Source: Marisa cornuarietis
Taxonomy: Eukaryota; Mollusca; Gastropoda; Architaenioglossa; Ampullariidae
DNA: 64,000 nucleotides
Direction: 5' to 3'
NCBI GenBank assembly: GCA_004794655.1
Contig: SMMW01000524.1
Location: 930,001-994,000, forward strand
The notes under the pieces are model-generated. The model ran no database searches. It had not been told where the DNA came from and was given only the letters and a program-made list of their open reading frames with translations. Below, one piece after another: positions 56,301-64,000 of the stretch; within the stretch, counting starts at the first letter, position 1, and each line of letters opens with the position of its first letter. The translations under genes and the position numbers were made by a program.

Positions 56301-58501
56301 AATAATACTCTTGTAAATGGGGATGAAAAGGCTTATTAGTAACCAGGTTATTGAAAAGGTCTAGAAAAGAATTTATTTTAGTGGGATGCAAGCCAAACAA
56401 TTTCAAACACGTTTGGATAGCTAGATGTCTTTGTGACACTTTAAGTTTGTATAGATGCCATCGCATGGAATTTGTTTGCCTCAGCTTTGTTTTGTTGCTT
56501 GTTTACATAATCATTTGCAGTGAGTGTTGTTCCCAGCAGGTACACTGTTTGATGGAAGTATATAGAATACTGGGAATTAAGCTTGTGTCTTCAGCCACTT
56601 GGTATGTGCTATATTTTCCTTAATGGAAAAGCATCATCATGTTTGCAGATTTGTGCTGAGTCAAGTAAAATTGATTCTTCAGAATACTTTAAAATATCAG
56701 GACACATATGAGTGTGACTGAAATGCAAGAAGTAACTGTGAATGATCTGTGAAAGTTTTTACTCTGGATTTAGAAACTGAAATGAGATTTGTTGGATTTG
56801 ATTAAAATTTGAAGGGCTTTTTGTGAAACATTTTTTTAAATTGCTGCATGTTTGAACAGATTCTTATCCTTAGTCAGTGTCAGGGGTACTTGAACAAATA
56901 TGCACGCATGCGCGCCCACACACACACACACACAAACAAACACTCTCTCTTTCTCAAAATATACATGCACATGTGTACACGTGTCCGCACAGTTTGAATT
57001 CATCCAGTCTGTTAACATGCTGTCTGTGCCATGATTACTATAGTTGAGAGCATTGTGTAGCTTTCTTTAAAATAGTCTCCCTCTTGCACGTGAATGAATG
57101 GTGAAAGCATGCACACCTGTGCATAGATGTGCATGCAAACATGGATGGACAGACAGATATTTACAAAGATGCATGATGTGTGCACATGGATGGACAGACA
57201 GAAACAGATGTTTACATAGACATGTGACGTGTGCACAAGCTTGCCCATTTGCCTACTCACCTGCACTTCCTGGCAGACGTTCTAAGGTTCATTTCACGTG
57301 TGTTGTCGCAGCTGCAGGACGCTAACGAAGAGCTGGTGAGACTGAGAGCCCAGTGTCAGGAATACTCACAGGAAATGGCTGTCCTGAGCAAGCAGGTTAC
57401 TAGCATGGAGACAGACTACCACAAGTTGGCAGAGCGCAGCAAAATGGTTGGTATATCATTGAATTGTAACAAAAAGATTGATGAGCTAAAGAGTAAGAAT
57501 TTAGCTTTGCTTTTAACGTTACTTTGATGTATAAAAATCACATGCAGTGCTGTGTATTTTCCAAGTTTATACTTTGCTTAAAGTTTTAAATCTAATTTTT
57601 TTTAAAGATTTTTTTCGGCAATGGGTGGTGGGGCTGAGGGCTAAATGATCGAGTGGGAATTTTGGAGTAGGGAGCAAATAAATGTCATATTCAAAACAGA
57701 TTGGTGGCAGAAGAAAAAGCATTGTCTCTGCCTTTTTATTGAATTCTGTGGTACTTCTGTCTCATTCAATGAGGCAAGTCTAGTACAGGTTCCTACCACT
57801 TATCTGAAAGTCAAATGTTGCTGTGAAACCTTTTATAAGCCAAAATGGCATACAACAAAGAAACGGTTAATTCTGTGGAAAAAATTGTTAGCATTCCCAA
57901 ACCCAAAATATAATCTACCAAATCATACCAAGTAATATATAAAAACTAAAATACTTTTAAAGTTAATATAAAGTGGATAGAATGTGTTATAATTTAGTTT
58001 CACTTAACAGAAAAGGAAAGAAAAAATCCTAAACATTATTTTTGCCTTTCGCCATTTTTCATAAAAGCAAAAAGTCATCTTTGGATTTGTATTGGTTAGC
58101 AAATACACGTACTAATGCAGGACTGTCGTGAAAATGAATTGGCTTAAAACACATTTTCATGAGCAGGAATACCTGCACGTGCTGGGGTTTTTTGCGAAGC
58201 ATCATAAATGTGACTTCCACACTTAATGTTTATATAAAAACACAGAAATCAGGTGGAAACATTTTTATTTAGTGTTCCCCCAAATGGTTATTATTTTTGT
58301 TGATGATACATTTATAGAGGGGTTGATAATAAGTAGCTTGCAAAGAAAGACCTTTTTAAAATGTGTAGTGTGTGTCAGTTTATTAATTTTTTTATTTCAT
58401 AGCTCTCCTTTTGCTCAAGCGTACCACTACTGATGCTGCTGTTTGCCATCCTGATGGCTCTGTATCCTACGTTGGAGCACATCACGGCCACATACTCTTA
58501 A
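20149..58501 (+). CDS. SLMAP: SLMAP-like FHA/coiled-coil tail-anchored protein, complete gene
   Basis: Thirty exons with consistent phases sum to 2826 nt, 941 residues plus stop; human SLMAP is 828. Residues 1 to about 140 form an FHA domain: the phosphopeptide-binding residues are R31 in GRS, S51 in the SRHH motif and N73 in SSNGT. Then come the conserved [20 protein letters not shown] block, a long coiled coil (about 165-909), and a C-terminal membrane segment near 916-930 followed by a short tail. Known role: SLMAP is a tail-anchored adaptor of the STRIPAK-PP2A complex. Its FHA domain binds phosphorylated MST1/2 (Hippo kinases), bringing the phosphatase that switches Hippo signalling off; in muscle it also acts at the sarcolemma and reticulum. 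The gene is divergent from DENND6, as in human. Odd features: an expanded array of 21-codon exons in the central coil, a CpG-rich candidate internal promoter, and alternative 3' splice options. Confidence 0.95.
22057..22079 (+). repeat. (CA)n microsatellite
   Basis: A short pure CA run in SLMAP intron 1, after a CT-rich stretch. Confidence 0.9.
24414..24570 (+). CDS. SLMAP: SLMAP exon 2 (FHA part 2)
   Basis: 157 nt after gtgtgcag, ending AAAA|gtgagc in phase 1. It carries [19 protein letters not shown] and [11 protein letters not shown], the FHA core with the SSNGT loop. Intron 1 before it is 4.1 kb of AT-rich DNA with a CA microsatellite. Confidence 0.96.
25326..25392 (+). CDS. SLMAP: SLMAP exon 3 (FHA end)
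   Basis: 67 nt after tttcag, phase 1 to 2. [20 protein letters not shown] matches vertebrate THGCIVSTIKLFLPDGMEAR. Confidence 0.95.
29604..29895 (+). repeat. Dispersed repeat copy A
   Basis: This segment shares ordered blocks with 48391-48650 in the same orientation, for example gacatcaggattgtacatg against ggcatcaagactgtgcatg, and a common end ttgcaccccac. In this copy gttctcaagat near the left is matched by its complement atcttgagaac near 29800. No ORF. Confidence 0.65.
30562..30640 (+). CDS. SLMAP: SLMAP exon 4
   Basis: 79 nt after gttacag, phase 2 to 0, ending CAG|gttagt. It ends [12 protein letters not shown], matching vertebrate SQELFQLSQYLQ. Intron 3 before it is 5.2 kb and includes one copy of a dispersed repeat. 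Confidence 0.93.
30998..31016 (+). repeat. (CA)n microsatellite
   Basis: CA run in SLMAP intron 4, about 200 bp upstream of the CpG-rich block. Confidence 0.9.
32382..32440 (+). repeat. CG/GT/GA compound simple repeat
   Basis: A cgcgcgcg run passes into gtgtgt, then gagaga, then G-rich sequence, inside the candidate internal promoter. Alternating purine-pyrimidine DNA of this kind can adopt Z-form; that is inference. Confidence 0.85.
32722..32728 (+). promoter_or_regulatory. TATA box candidate
   Basis: tataagg within the CpG-rich block, 47 bp upstream of a start codon in good context at 32769. Transcription would start near 32750, giving a very short leader. Confidence 0.5.
32769..32795 (+). 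CDS. SLMAP: Candidate alternative first exon of SLMAP (FHA-less isoform)
   Basis: The ATG has G at -3 and G at +4 and opens nine codons, MENPERPPD, ending GAT|gtaagt, a near-perfect donor. The phase is 0, the phase required to join exon 5 at 34905. The product would be a coiled-coil tail-anchored protein without the FHA domain, about 786 residues if all later exons are used. The exon is too short to recognise by similarity; the call rests on promoter context, start context, donor and phase. Confidence 0.5.
33192..33660 (+). repeat. Degenerate minisatellite, about 43-bp unit
   Basis: About ten diverged units of 40-48 bp follow each other. Each has a form like 'tgattgttcaggag.a.aa' then 'gatgtgttgagcggaata.aaa'. 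Two adjacent units at about 33237 and 33280 are both exactly 43 bp. It begins where the CpG-rich block ends. Confidence 0.7.
34905..35000 (+). CDS. SLMAP: SLMAP exon 5 (coiled coil start)
   Basis: 32 codons, phase 0-0, after ttgcag. [20 protein letters not shown] is nearly identical to vertebrate SLMAP. It is the first exon that any FHA-less transcript from intron 4 would join in frame. Confidence 0.96.
35753..35824 (+). CDS. SLMAP: SLMAP exon 6
   Basis: 24 codons, phase 0-0, ending AAG|gtactt. [19 protein letters not shown] matches vertebrate ALIDEDRLLSRLEVMGNQL. A 50-bp tandem repeat begins just downstream of its donor. Confidence 0.96.
35847..36005 (+). repeat. Three-copy tandem repeat, 49-54 bp unit
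   Basis: The phrase ctgtaggatgt..caggaga starts at 35863, 35912 and 35966, each followed by ttggtcataacaa-like and tgtacctag-like sequence. It lies directly after the exon 6 donor of SLMAP. Confidence 0.8.
36419..36496 (+). CDS. SLMAP: SLMAP exon 7
   Basis: 26 codons, phase 0-0, between ttccag and gtgagt. [20 protein letters not shown] is collinear with vertebrate EDSLRKELIALQEDKHNYET. Confidence 0.95.
36999..37061 (+). CDS. SLMAP: SLMAP exon 8
   Basis: 21 codons, phase 0-0, after ctaccag. [20 protein letters not shown] matches vertebrate [20 protein letters not shown]. Confidence 0.96.
37341..37478 (+). CDS. SLMAP: SLMAP exon 9
   Basis: 46 codons, phase 0-0, between ggtgcag and gtttgt. 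[20 protein letters not shown] and [12 protein letters not shown] match vertebrate coil sequence. Confidence 0.95.
37756..38035 (+). repeat. 23-bp tandem repeat array, interrupted
   Basis: Units of the form ctaaattgtacatcaggactgac recur with a 23-bp period from 37756. The array is split at 37853 by an inserted element and resumes at 38004 in register. Confidence 0.8.
37854..38003. mobile_element. hAT-like MITE
   Basis: The left end reads cagttctcaacc and the right end gtttgagaaacactg; the latter is the complement of the hAT-type start cagtgtttctcaaac. It is flanked by the 8-bp direct repeat ggataaat (37846-37853 and 38004-38011), the size made by hAT transposases. Removing the element and one repeat restores the 23-bp array. 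It is about 150 bp and contains a G-run, with no coding capacity. Confidence 0.8.
38515..38625 (+). CDS. SLMAP: SLMAP exon 10
   Basis: 37 codons, phase 0-0, between tttcag and gttagt. Strongly charged coiled coil ([19 protein letters not shown]), corresponding to vertebrate KKELQHKIDEMEEKEQELQ. Confidence 0.93.
38951..39008 (+). CDS. SLMAP: SLMAP exon 11
   Basis: 58 nt, phase 0 to 1, after atttcag. [19 protein letters not shown] matches vertebrate IEALQADNDFTNERLTALQ. From here on the coil exons are phase 1-1. Confidence 0.95.
39197..39262 (+). CDS. SLMAP: SLMAP exon 12
   Basis: 66 nt, phase 1-1, between tggcag and gtgagc. [20 protein letters not shown] resembles a weak coil end. Confidence 0.88.
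39766..39790 (+). repeat. (GT)n(GA)n microsatellite
   Basis: gtgtgtgt followed by a GA run, in SLMAP intron 12, about 95 bp upstream of exon 13. Confidence 0.9.
39886..39948 (+). CDS. SLMAP: SLMAP exon 13 (63 nt, phase 1-1)
   Basis: 63 nt between cttcag and gtaatt. The 21 residues are acidic and not coil-like ([19 protein letters not shown]), so this exon may be a linker rather than a coil unit. Confidence 0.87.
40454..40495 (+). CDS. SLMAP: SLMAP exon 14 (42 nt, phase 1-1)
   Basis: 42 nt, exactly two heptads, between ttgaag and gtaaat. [14 protein letters not shown] is a clear coil unit. Confidence 0.88.
40834..40896 (+). CDS. SLMAP: SLMAP exon 15 (63 nt, phase 1-1)
   Basis: 63 nt between ttgcag and gtcagt. 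[20 protein letters not shown] is coiled coil with the recurring L at unit position 3. Confidence 0.9.
41235..41297 (+). CDS. SLMAP: SLMAP exon 16 (63 nt, phase 1-1)
   Basis: 63 nt between tttcag and gtggat. The split codon gives K, then [20 protein letters not shown]. The donor gtggat is weak. Confidence 0.88.
42670..42735 (+). CDS. SLMAP: SLMAP exon 17 (66 nt, phase 1-1)
   Basis: 66 nt between tgtgcag and gtaagt. [20 protein letters not shown] is a coil unit with one residue more than three heptads. Confidence 0.89.
43775..43837 (+). CDS. SLMAP: SLMAP exon 18 (63 nt, phase 1-1)
   Basis: 63 nt between tttgcag and gttagt. [20 protein letters not shown] follows the recurring L-K-E pattern. 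Confidence 0.9.
44283..44546 (+). CDS. SLMAP: SLMAP exon 19 (264 nt, linker)
   Basis: The longest coding exon, phase 1-1, between atggtag and gtaggt. It begins as coil ([16 protein letters not shown]) and then turns into a Ser/Thr/Asp/Asn-rich non-coil stretch ([20 protein letters not shown]). It sits roughly where vertebrate SLMAP has its variable, alternatively spliced linker. An internal gtaacc after QQQNE at 44331 would shift phase if used. Confidence 0.85.
45381..45443 (+). CDS. SLMAP: SLMAP exon 20 (63 nt, phase 1-1)
   Basis: 63 nt between tttgcag and gtattt. [20 protein letters not shown] is a typical unit of the array. Confidence 0.91.
45770..45895 (+). CDS. SLMAP: SLMAP exon 21 (126 nt, phase 1-1)
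   Basis: 126 nt is exactly twice 63, between ctccag and gtaggt. It starts [20 protein letters not shown], then a second 21-residue half follows. It may be two units fused by intron loss. Confidence 0.92.
46100..46162 (+). CDS. SLMAP: SLMAP exon 22 (63 nt, phase 1-1)
   Basis: 63 nt between caacag and gtagga. [20 protein letters not shown] is a unit of the array. Confidence 0.92.
46653..46715 (+). CDS. SLMAP: SLMAP exon 23 (63 nt, phase 1-1)
   Basis: 63 nt between taacag and gtgagt. [20 protein letters not shown] is a unit of the array. Intron 23 after it is 2.4 kb and holds a dispersed repeat copy. Confidence 0.91.
48391..48650 (+). repeat. Dispersed repeat copy B
   Basis: Diverged second copy of the 29604-29895 repeat, lying in SLMAP intron 23. 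Shared blocks are gttctcaa, caccat.....agaag..ctata.aacag.catca, ctcaagaac/cttgagaac and ttgcaccccac. Confidence 0.65.
49105..49167 (+). CDS. SLMAP: SLMAP exon 24 (63 nt, phase 1-1)
   Basis: 63 nt between tttcag and gtaagc. The split codon gives S, then [20 protein letters not shown]. Its first residues repeat those of exon 25 (SQL). Confidence 0.91.
49594..49656 (+). CDS. SLMAP: SLMAP exon 25 (63 nt, phase 1-1)
   Basis: 63 nt between taccag and gtaagt. [20 protein letters not shown] is a unit of the array and is close to exon 24 in position and start, suggesting a recent duplication pair. Confidence 0.91.
50799..50838 (+). repeat. (CA)n/(CG)n microsatellite
   Basis: Alternating purine-pyrimidine run with CG steps in SLMAP intron 25. 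Confidence 0.9.
51688..51804 (+). CDS. SLMAP: SLMAP exon 26
   Basis: 117 nt, phase 1-1, between ctcgtag and gtaatc. [20 protein letters not shown] is coil; the second half ([17 protein letters not shown]) is basic and Ser-rich, a likely flexible and phosphorylatable linker. Confidence 0.88.
53079..53183 (+). repeat. Duplicated (TA)n-containing unit
   Basis: The block aaatatatata...ttgtttttgg then ttttttgataatatttgg occurs twice in a row. The TA runs differ in length between copies. It is in SLMAP intron 26. Confidence 0.8.
53982..54057 (+). CDS. SLMAP: SLMAP exon 27
   Basis: 76 nt, phase 1 to 2, ending AAAAT|gtaagt. [20 protein letters not shown] matches vertebrate KLRKEWNALETECHSLKREN in type. 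The acceptor is a cagcag tandem, so the start may be 53982 or 53985, one alanine codon apart. Confidence 0.9.
54312..54471 (+). CDS. SLMAP: SLMAP exon 28
   Basis: 160 nt, phase 2 to 0, between ctgggtag and GAG|gtgaga. [20 protein letters not shown] matches vertebrate KRENVLLSSELQRQEKELHN. The frame stays open past the donor to 54741, with a second in-phase donor (CAG|gtagcc) at 54585. Confidence 0.92.
56902..56935 (+). repeat. (CA)n/(CG)n microsatellite
   Basis: cgcatgcgcgcc passes into a CA run in SLMAP intron 28. Confidence 0.9.
57138..57238 (+). repeat. Two-copy tandem repeat
   Basis: acatggatggacagacaga is followed by tttaca.aga and a tgtgtgc end, twice in succession. It ends about 75 bp before the acceptor of SLMAP exon 29. 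Confidence 0.75.
57312..57446 (+). CDS. SLMAP: SLMAP exon 29
   Basis: 45 codons, phase 0-0, after gtcgcag. [20 protein letters not shown] is coil. The donor in the main model is ATG|gttggt, which is weak. It was chosen because only phase 0 gives a membrane segment in exon 30. Confidence 0.85.
58403..58501 (+). CDS. SLMAP: SLMAP exon 30 (tail anchor, stop)
   Basis: 32 codons plus TAA after tttcatag. [15 protein letters not shown] is a hydrophobic membrane segment followed by a short polar tail ([11 protein letters not shown]), the tail-anchor layout of vertebrate SLMAP (WMPMLAALVAVTAIVLY...). Confidence 0.88.
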   Translation, partial: LSFCSSVPLLMLLFAILMALYPTLEHITATYS

Positions 58502-60367
58502 TGCTGGCAGCTCGTCTTCCTTTCTTCCCACAATCCTCTGCCTGTCAGCCATCATAGAACAGTCAGGCTATGACCCCCTCTGGCTATCAGACTTTCAGAG
58601 GAAAAAGAAAGGTGTTTTTATGAGTGCTGCAAGTTGTGTGCATCTGCTGATGGGGATATTACAATGGAAGGACTTTCAAGCGTTACCAGTTGCAGTCCAG
58701 GCTTCACAGGCATGGAAGGGAAACTCGGCACCACCCTAAGGAGAGTAGAGGGCTAGGCACCGTCTGTTGTGAATAGAACTGTGCGTTAGAAGTGCATTTC
58801 TTTCTCCCTGCCTCTCTCCTCTTGCTTCCTTTCCTTGGCTGCATGAGGTCCTGGGCTGTGAGTTTCGGAGAGAACAAAAGAATGGAGCATTGTAAGCCTT
58901 TCACGGTAAGTCTTGACGACCTGTGGCCTTCTTGGCACGCAACGGCATGCTAGGCAATATACTGTTTGCCAAGGAGACTACCTGGCAGAACCCTATGCTC
59001 TGGACATCGGTCTCTCTAGCATCGAGAGAGCAGCAATGGCAGCGTACTTCCAGGGATCTGATAAACATGGATGTGTTCTGTGATTTCATTGGTCACAATC
59101 CTTTAGATTTCATTGGTCTCATTGTTTTCACATCCCTTGCCCCCTTTACCCCCATGTGGAACCTAGCCAAGAGACTTGATGACATCCACCCAATCAAAAA
59201 AGGTCCAAAGCGTATCAACACTGGAAATAATTTATAGTAATATGTTTGGAGTGAGTGAGTTTCCTTTGATTTGCACTCAAGTTGTTTCATATTCTGTATA
59301 AAATAGCTGTTGTACATAGTGGTGTAAGTGTACAAGAATTAGGATTTGTATATGTTCAGAGGTTATGAATGATGATGGTGTAGTGTATTCCTAGAGATTT
59401 TTGAGTGCATAATTTTCTTTTAAAAAAAAACAAACTTGATGGATATTTTTCCACCTTGTTACTGTTCGTCAACCTGAGGTCATGTCTTATAAAGAAATTA
59501 TTAAAATTTTGTTTAGCATGACTGAAGAAACTATCTTTATGAGAAATGTCATTATAGAACAATGCAAAAGGGTTTCTTTATTTAAAAAAATGGTTTGCAT
59601 CACTTTAAAGACCACAAAGAAGAAAAACAGAGAGAGAAAAAAATTAGGAGAAGCTGGCCCTTCTTTCAAGAGGATGCTTCATAGGTGGTGTAGAAATGGT
59701 GTCCTATTACAATAGTTTTTTATGAATACCTCCTCCTAAGTCAATGCCCCTGGCTTGACAAAACCTGTAACCGATGCAGGCCAGGGAGCTAGTAGGTGTT
59801 GGAAACTGGGGACACACATATGAGAAACAAGGCATACAGAACATTGTGAAAATATGAGATTAAACTGCATGTCTATTTCAAGAGCCCTGCGACAACGGCA
59901 CGTTACAATCAGAACAAGCTTTAACAAAGGCAGCACTAGTGCTGAAGCAGACCAAAGATGGAAACAAATTTGTCCAAGGCTGCTGAGTGTTCGTGTACAC
60001 AAAGGTGTTTTCTTGAGATTCTGGACTTCAATGGGGTCAGCGTAGATGTTGGGTTGCCATGGAAACATGAACTGCCTATAAACACAAAATGTTCTTCCTT
60101 GTTGTCAGTACTAAGAAAAACACCATTTGCAAGAAAATAGAAAAGTTAAATTATGGTAGGGAACGCTGGTAAACAAGGAGGCAACAAAGGCAAGTATATT
60201 TCAAACTGGTATTTATATTACTTATTTCAAATGCTTCCAGAATTTCTCACTTCATCACGTTTCCACATTATCCTTGCATGTACTAAAGTTGTTTATTTGA
60301 CTTCAGATCTTTTACACTTGGTAATCGCACAGCTGACAGTGTTGAACATGCAAAGTAGCTTGATATG

Positions 60368-60373
60368 AATAAA
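60368..60373 (+). terminator. Poly(A) signal AATAAA with GT-rich downstream element
   Basis: AATAAA is followed within about 15-20 bp by ttgtgtgtgc, the usual layout of a cleavage and polyadenylation site. It would give a 3' UTR of about 1.9 kb. Confidence 0.55.
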
Positions 60374-60950
60374 CAGAGGGCTGTATTGTGTGTGCAGCAA
60401 ACATAAGTATCACATGCACTTAGATTTTCATTTTCTTAGTGTTTAAATCCTTTGATCTCTATCAGGCCACTCTTGCATCTATCGTAAACTCATTTACCCA
60501 AATGTGAGGGACTGATTTGTTAGTAACATTTTGTTCATTCCCATCCCCTGCTAAAGCAACATCATTCACAACACAAAGGAGTTCATTGCAGCCATAGAAA
60601 AGAATTTATTCATCCGGAGTTTATTTTAATTTAGTTTGGGTTGAGATGGTAGAACTATGAAAAATGGTTGGTTGTTTTTTTTTAATCCTGGTAATTTCAG
60701 TTTTATAAGATACAAGATACTTGCTTTCAAAGCACAGTTTTCAAGCACAAATCTGTACATTCCTTGAGCAGTCAGCCTGCTGAAGGCAGTTAATGGTATT
60801 TGAAGATTGTTTGATGACCTCAGCTATCATAGGGGACTTTCCTCTCATCAGGTGTATTTATGAAGAATACCATTCACATGCATCATCAGTGCAATGCCTA
60901 CCTGACTTGAGAGTTTTCTTTGTTGAATGCCTGGTCTGTACTTCTTGTTT

Positions 60951-60956
60951 AATAAA
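60951..60956 (+). terminator. Alternative poly(A) signal AATAAA
   Basis: AATAAA in gtttaataaaagag; a second copy lies at 61009-61014. Either could serve a longer SLMAP 3' end. Confidence 0.35.
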
Positions 60957-62744
60957 AGAGTTAACTAACAGTGTGACCATAATGGGGAGAGGAGGTCAGA
61001 ACTCACAAAATAAAGAAAAGTGCAAGATTTTTTTTTTAAATTGTGGATCGCTGTCCTATGACAGCTTCAACGCAATATGATTAAGCATTGTGCAAGAGCT
61101 TGCTGCTGTCATGTTGGCTGTAATGTTCAGTGGGGAATTAATAGAATGTGCCTGAGTGTGCTGTGTTAGTTGATGGAAGAATCATATTGACTTTAGCAGC
61201 CAATAGAATTTTTCAAAGTAACACACTTTAACCAAATGCTCATTGGTCCTTGGCTGGGTAAGAAGTTTGCTGGTGTAGTCCATCTTGTACTTGGTTACAG
61301 TGTTTTCATGACATTGACATGTGCTTAATCAGTCTTATAAGATAAATCAGAAAAGTAGATTTTTTTTCATGTTAAAGGAAAAACAGAGTAATCAGTTGGG
61401 AGTGTAGTTTTCTGTGGCATCCATAGATTATATCCCCTGTAATCCCGCCCTCCACTCTTTCCCCCTGTTTTGAATGAACAGACCTGCTTCAAATTCAGTG
61501 ACAAAAATGCTGTGGGTACAAGAAGCTACTTCAGGCCTTGTGAAACATAATGCTTGGCTTCCTTTTTAGGTGACTAATTAATGATTTGCTGCAGACAAAA
61601 TAACCTCACTGTGATCGCCTGATGATGGGCATTAGGAATGTTTGGAGAAAAGTTTCAGCCAAGGAAGATTGATTGTATTTCAGTGTGCAAAAATTTGGCA
61701 GATGTCAGATTGCAGATCCCCCATGCTCTTTTGGTCATACCTTGTTGTTTCTTTCGGTTTGTGGGGTCTCCTAAACACTGATCTCTTGGCCGAAATGAGG
61801 CAGACAGAAAGCAGCAATGGTTTAGGCAAAGCCATGTCGTTGCCAAGTAATTAGTTCCTGGAGATACCTTCTGTTTCTTTGTTTCTACTTAATGAAAACA
61901 AGGTAGGCTGCAGAGAAAAGAGCATGTGTATGTCGTGTTTTATGCCCCTTTCATCTGCTGTCTCATGTGCCTTAAATAGATGCCAGCTTGCTCTGTAGAC
62001 TTTTATCCCTTTGCCTACAGAGATGAGGTCACAGGGGAGGATATTGGAGTTAAATTTCTAGGTTATGCTGCCATTCTCTGTCAAGCAGAGAAGTACCTTG
62101 GTTTGGGGTATTTCAGACAGCATATCTTTACTTTGTTATTGCACAAGCTTTTTTTTTAATAGTCAATTTCACAACTGCTGCCTGCTAAACTACCAACTTC
62201 ATAAATTAAACACTCAGAACTGTCTTACAAGTTTTTGACATAGCCCTTGAAGGCCTTTAAAGTTACAGCTGATGTGATGAAACCTACTTTGTTGTCTACA
62301 TTCTTAGTTGTGCAAATAACCACATTTTTATTCCATAGCCAGTGATTCTGTTCATTCACTGATGATAATGGAGAGAGAATTCACCTCTTTGCACTTACAT
62401 TTCACAAGGAGAAAGCTACCTTCATTTTGTTATGATACTGGTATCTAAGAGTGATAGGCCTTTTTGACTTAATGGTGGATAAAGTTCCTGTCCAAAAAGT
62501 GCATAGCTTATTACCATGTACCTCAAAAACATCCCAATCCCACCATCTTTTGTGATGCTGTCTAGATATGCCAACGTATTCGTGGACAAATATGCAGCCA
62601 CCTGAAACCAGCTTTCGAAATTGCTGGCACTGTTTTAGTAATGAAGTCAGTAAATTTTGCAGATCCTTCGCCTCTCCTGACAGGGAAGTTTCATTTATGT
62701 GGCAGACTTCTGATAATCATGATCACCAGAGAGAAATGAGTTTT

Positions 62745-62750
62745 AATAAA
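62745..62750 (+). terminator. Distal poly(A) signal AATAAA
   Basis: AATAAA followed about 40 bp on by a GT-rich run (gtgctgttctgttggtg). Possible distal end of the SLMAP transcript. Confidence 0.35.
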
Positions 62751-64000
62751 AGCCTCATTGAAAGAACTAGTTTTCTTAGTCATGTGCTGTTCTGTTGGTG
62801 CACCCAGCTGCACTGTTAAGTACGAAATCCATCAGTGTGCAGATTGTTTTCATGACCCAGTGATTTTATGTTAATGGATTTTGCTATTCTGTTGGATCTG
62901 TTATATGCAGCAAACTACACCATCAGAAGAGACCTGAACCAACATCGGGCAGTGAGGAAGAAAGGGTTGGGGGACATACTTGTCATTATGCAGAGGGTTT
63001 TTTTCCCCATCTCAATTCCCAATCGTGGCACTTTTACCACATTCACTTCTGTATGATTCCACCCTAGAGCTCACATAATGTATACACTATGCTTACTTTC
63101 TGTCAAGCTTGGAGGGGATGGCATGATCATGAAATTTACCTTTCTGATCTTGTTAGTCTTTTAAAAAAAATTAGCGTTGTGGAAGCATTGCAAAAAACAT
63201 TTTCATGGTAAAGAAGAGTTGACATACTCTTTCAGTGCAGACAGTTAAAAGATACATTTTCACTTTGAGATTCACCAGTGTTTTTGAACGTTTAATGATA
63301 TGGTATGAATTGGAAAAATAGGTTTTTTCTTCTTTCAGTTGGCCTTGACAGGTTTGCAGGCAAGGGCTGTACATCGATATTTATTGTGATAGACTGTTTT
63401 GATATGTTACAGAATTTTCTGTAGTTTTGGCATGTCATTGTATGTATTGTTTCACTGTGTATATAAGTATGTATATATGAAATGTACACATACGAATAGA
63501 AACATATATAGATAAGATTATTGCAGGCTCGACCCTGATCTCTCGAAGTAAAGTTGAATTTATGTATGCTTTGTCTTGTGTCATGAGTGGATTTATATGT
63601 GTGTTCCTATGCATTAACATTAATCAAGAACTGGATTTCTGTAATTCACAGGTTGGTCAAATTAGCTTGAGTTAACACATGCACCCATCATGGATGCATT
63701 AGGCTCTGCTGGGCCCCCCTTATTACATGTATACCTGCAAGACCAACAGACTGAGGCTGTCTGAAACATGAATGCATGAGTCTATTTGGCGAATATAAAT
63801 AACTTATGATATTGTTTTGTGCTTTTATATTGAGCTGCCCCAACTTGCTCTCCGGGTGTTATGTCCATGATGGGCTCAGAGAACAGAGATGTTAGGGACA
63901 GAAAAAGAAATCCAGCTTTTTTTGTTTAAACTATTAGCAGTCGATGGGTTTGTCTATATTTTACCAATCAGTCATCATAGCTATGCGACAGTCTATGGGA

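Larger units (their letters stand above)
58502..64000 (+). other. SLMAP 3' UTR and downstream sequence, no further gene recognised
   Basis: After the stop codon the sequence is AT-rich with scattered short ORFs on both strands, none with recognisable similarity or flanking splice signals. The 3' UTR probably runs at least to the first good poly(A) signal at 60368. A strong donor-like cacg|gtaagt at 58916 could allow a 3' UTR intron. Nothing else structured was seen in this stretch. Confidence 0.6.

Noticed and set aside
58923..59237. 104-residue ORF after the SLMAP stop
   Set aside because: No family resemblance and an overlapping antisense ORF of similar size; treated as 3' UTR.

Overview
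The window is eukaryotic nuclear DNA. It is AT-rich, with short exons separated by long GT-AG introns, many simple repeats and scattered transposon remnants. Protein similarity recognised by eye places it in a bilaterian animal. The LINE type and a short-repeat tail ending in a 'ggcgctataca' motif suggest a lophotrochozoan, probably a mollusc; that last step is inference.

Two protein genes fill the window, head to head. On the minus strand, from 18641 leftwards and running off the left edge, is a DENND6A/B (FAM116-type) gene for a DENN-domain Rab guanine-nucleotide exchange factor. I place 19 coding exons; one short internal exon was not found and the C-terminal exon lies outside the window. 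On the plus strand, 20149-58501, is a complete SLMAP gene. It encodes a tail-anchored FHA/coiled-coil protein of the STRIPAK phosphatase complex. I place 30 coding exons whose phases all agree, summing to 2826 nt (941 residues plus stop). Start codons lie about 1.5 kb apart, so the region between is a candidate shared promoter. DENND6A and SLMAP are also divergent neighbours on human chromosome 3p14.3, so this looks like old conserved microsynteny.

The most unusual structure is in the middle of SLMAP. From about 39.9 to 49.7 kb the coiled coil is encoded by thirteen consecutive phase 1-1 exons. Eight are exactly 63 nt (21 codons, three heptads), and most of the rest are multiples of 21 nt or one codon more. 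Each can be added or skipped without breaking frame, and most without breaking the heptad register. A second point of interest is intron 4 (30.6-34.9 kb). It holds a CpG-rich block with a TATA box, a well-placed ATG, nine codons and a strong donor in phase with exon 5. This is a candidate internal promoter for an FHA-less SLMAP isoform, followed by a degenerate 43-bp minisatellite. Alternative 3' coding options are also visible around exons 28-30.

Mobile elements sit in introns: two Mutator-like elements with 9-bp target duplications (one keeping a transposase C-terminus), a MITE with GGGCCAGTTGCACA ends, a hAT-like MITE inserted in a 23-bp tandem array, a broken non-LTR retrotransposon, and a dispersed repeat pair. 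The last 5.5 kb (58502-64000) holds the SLMAP 3' UTR with several poly(A) signals and no further gene that I recognise. No tRNA, rRNA or CRISPR was seen.
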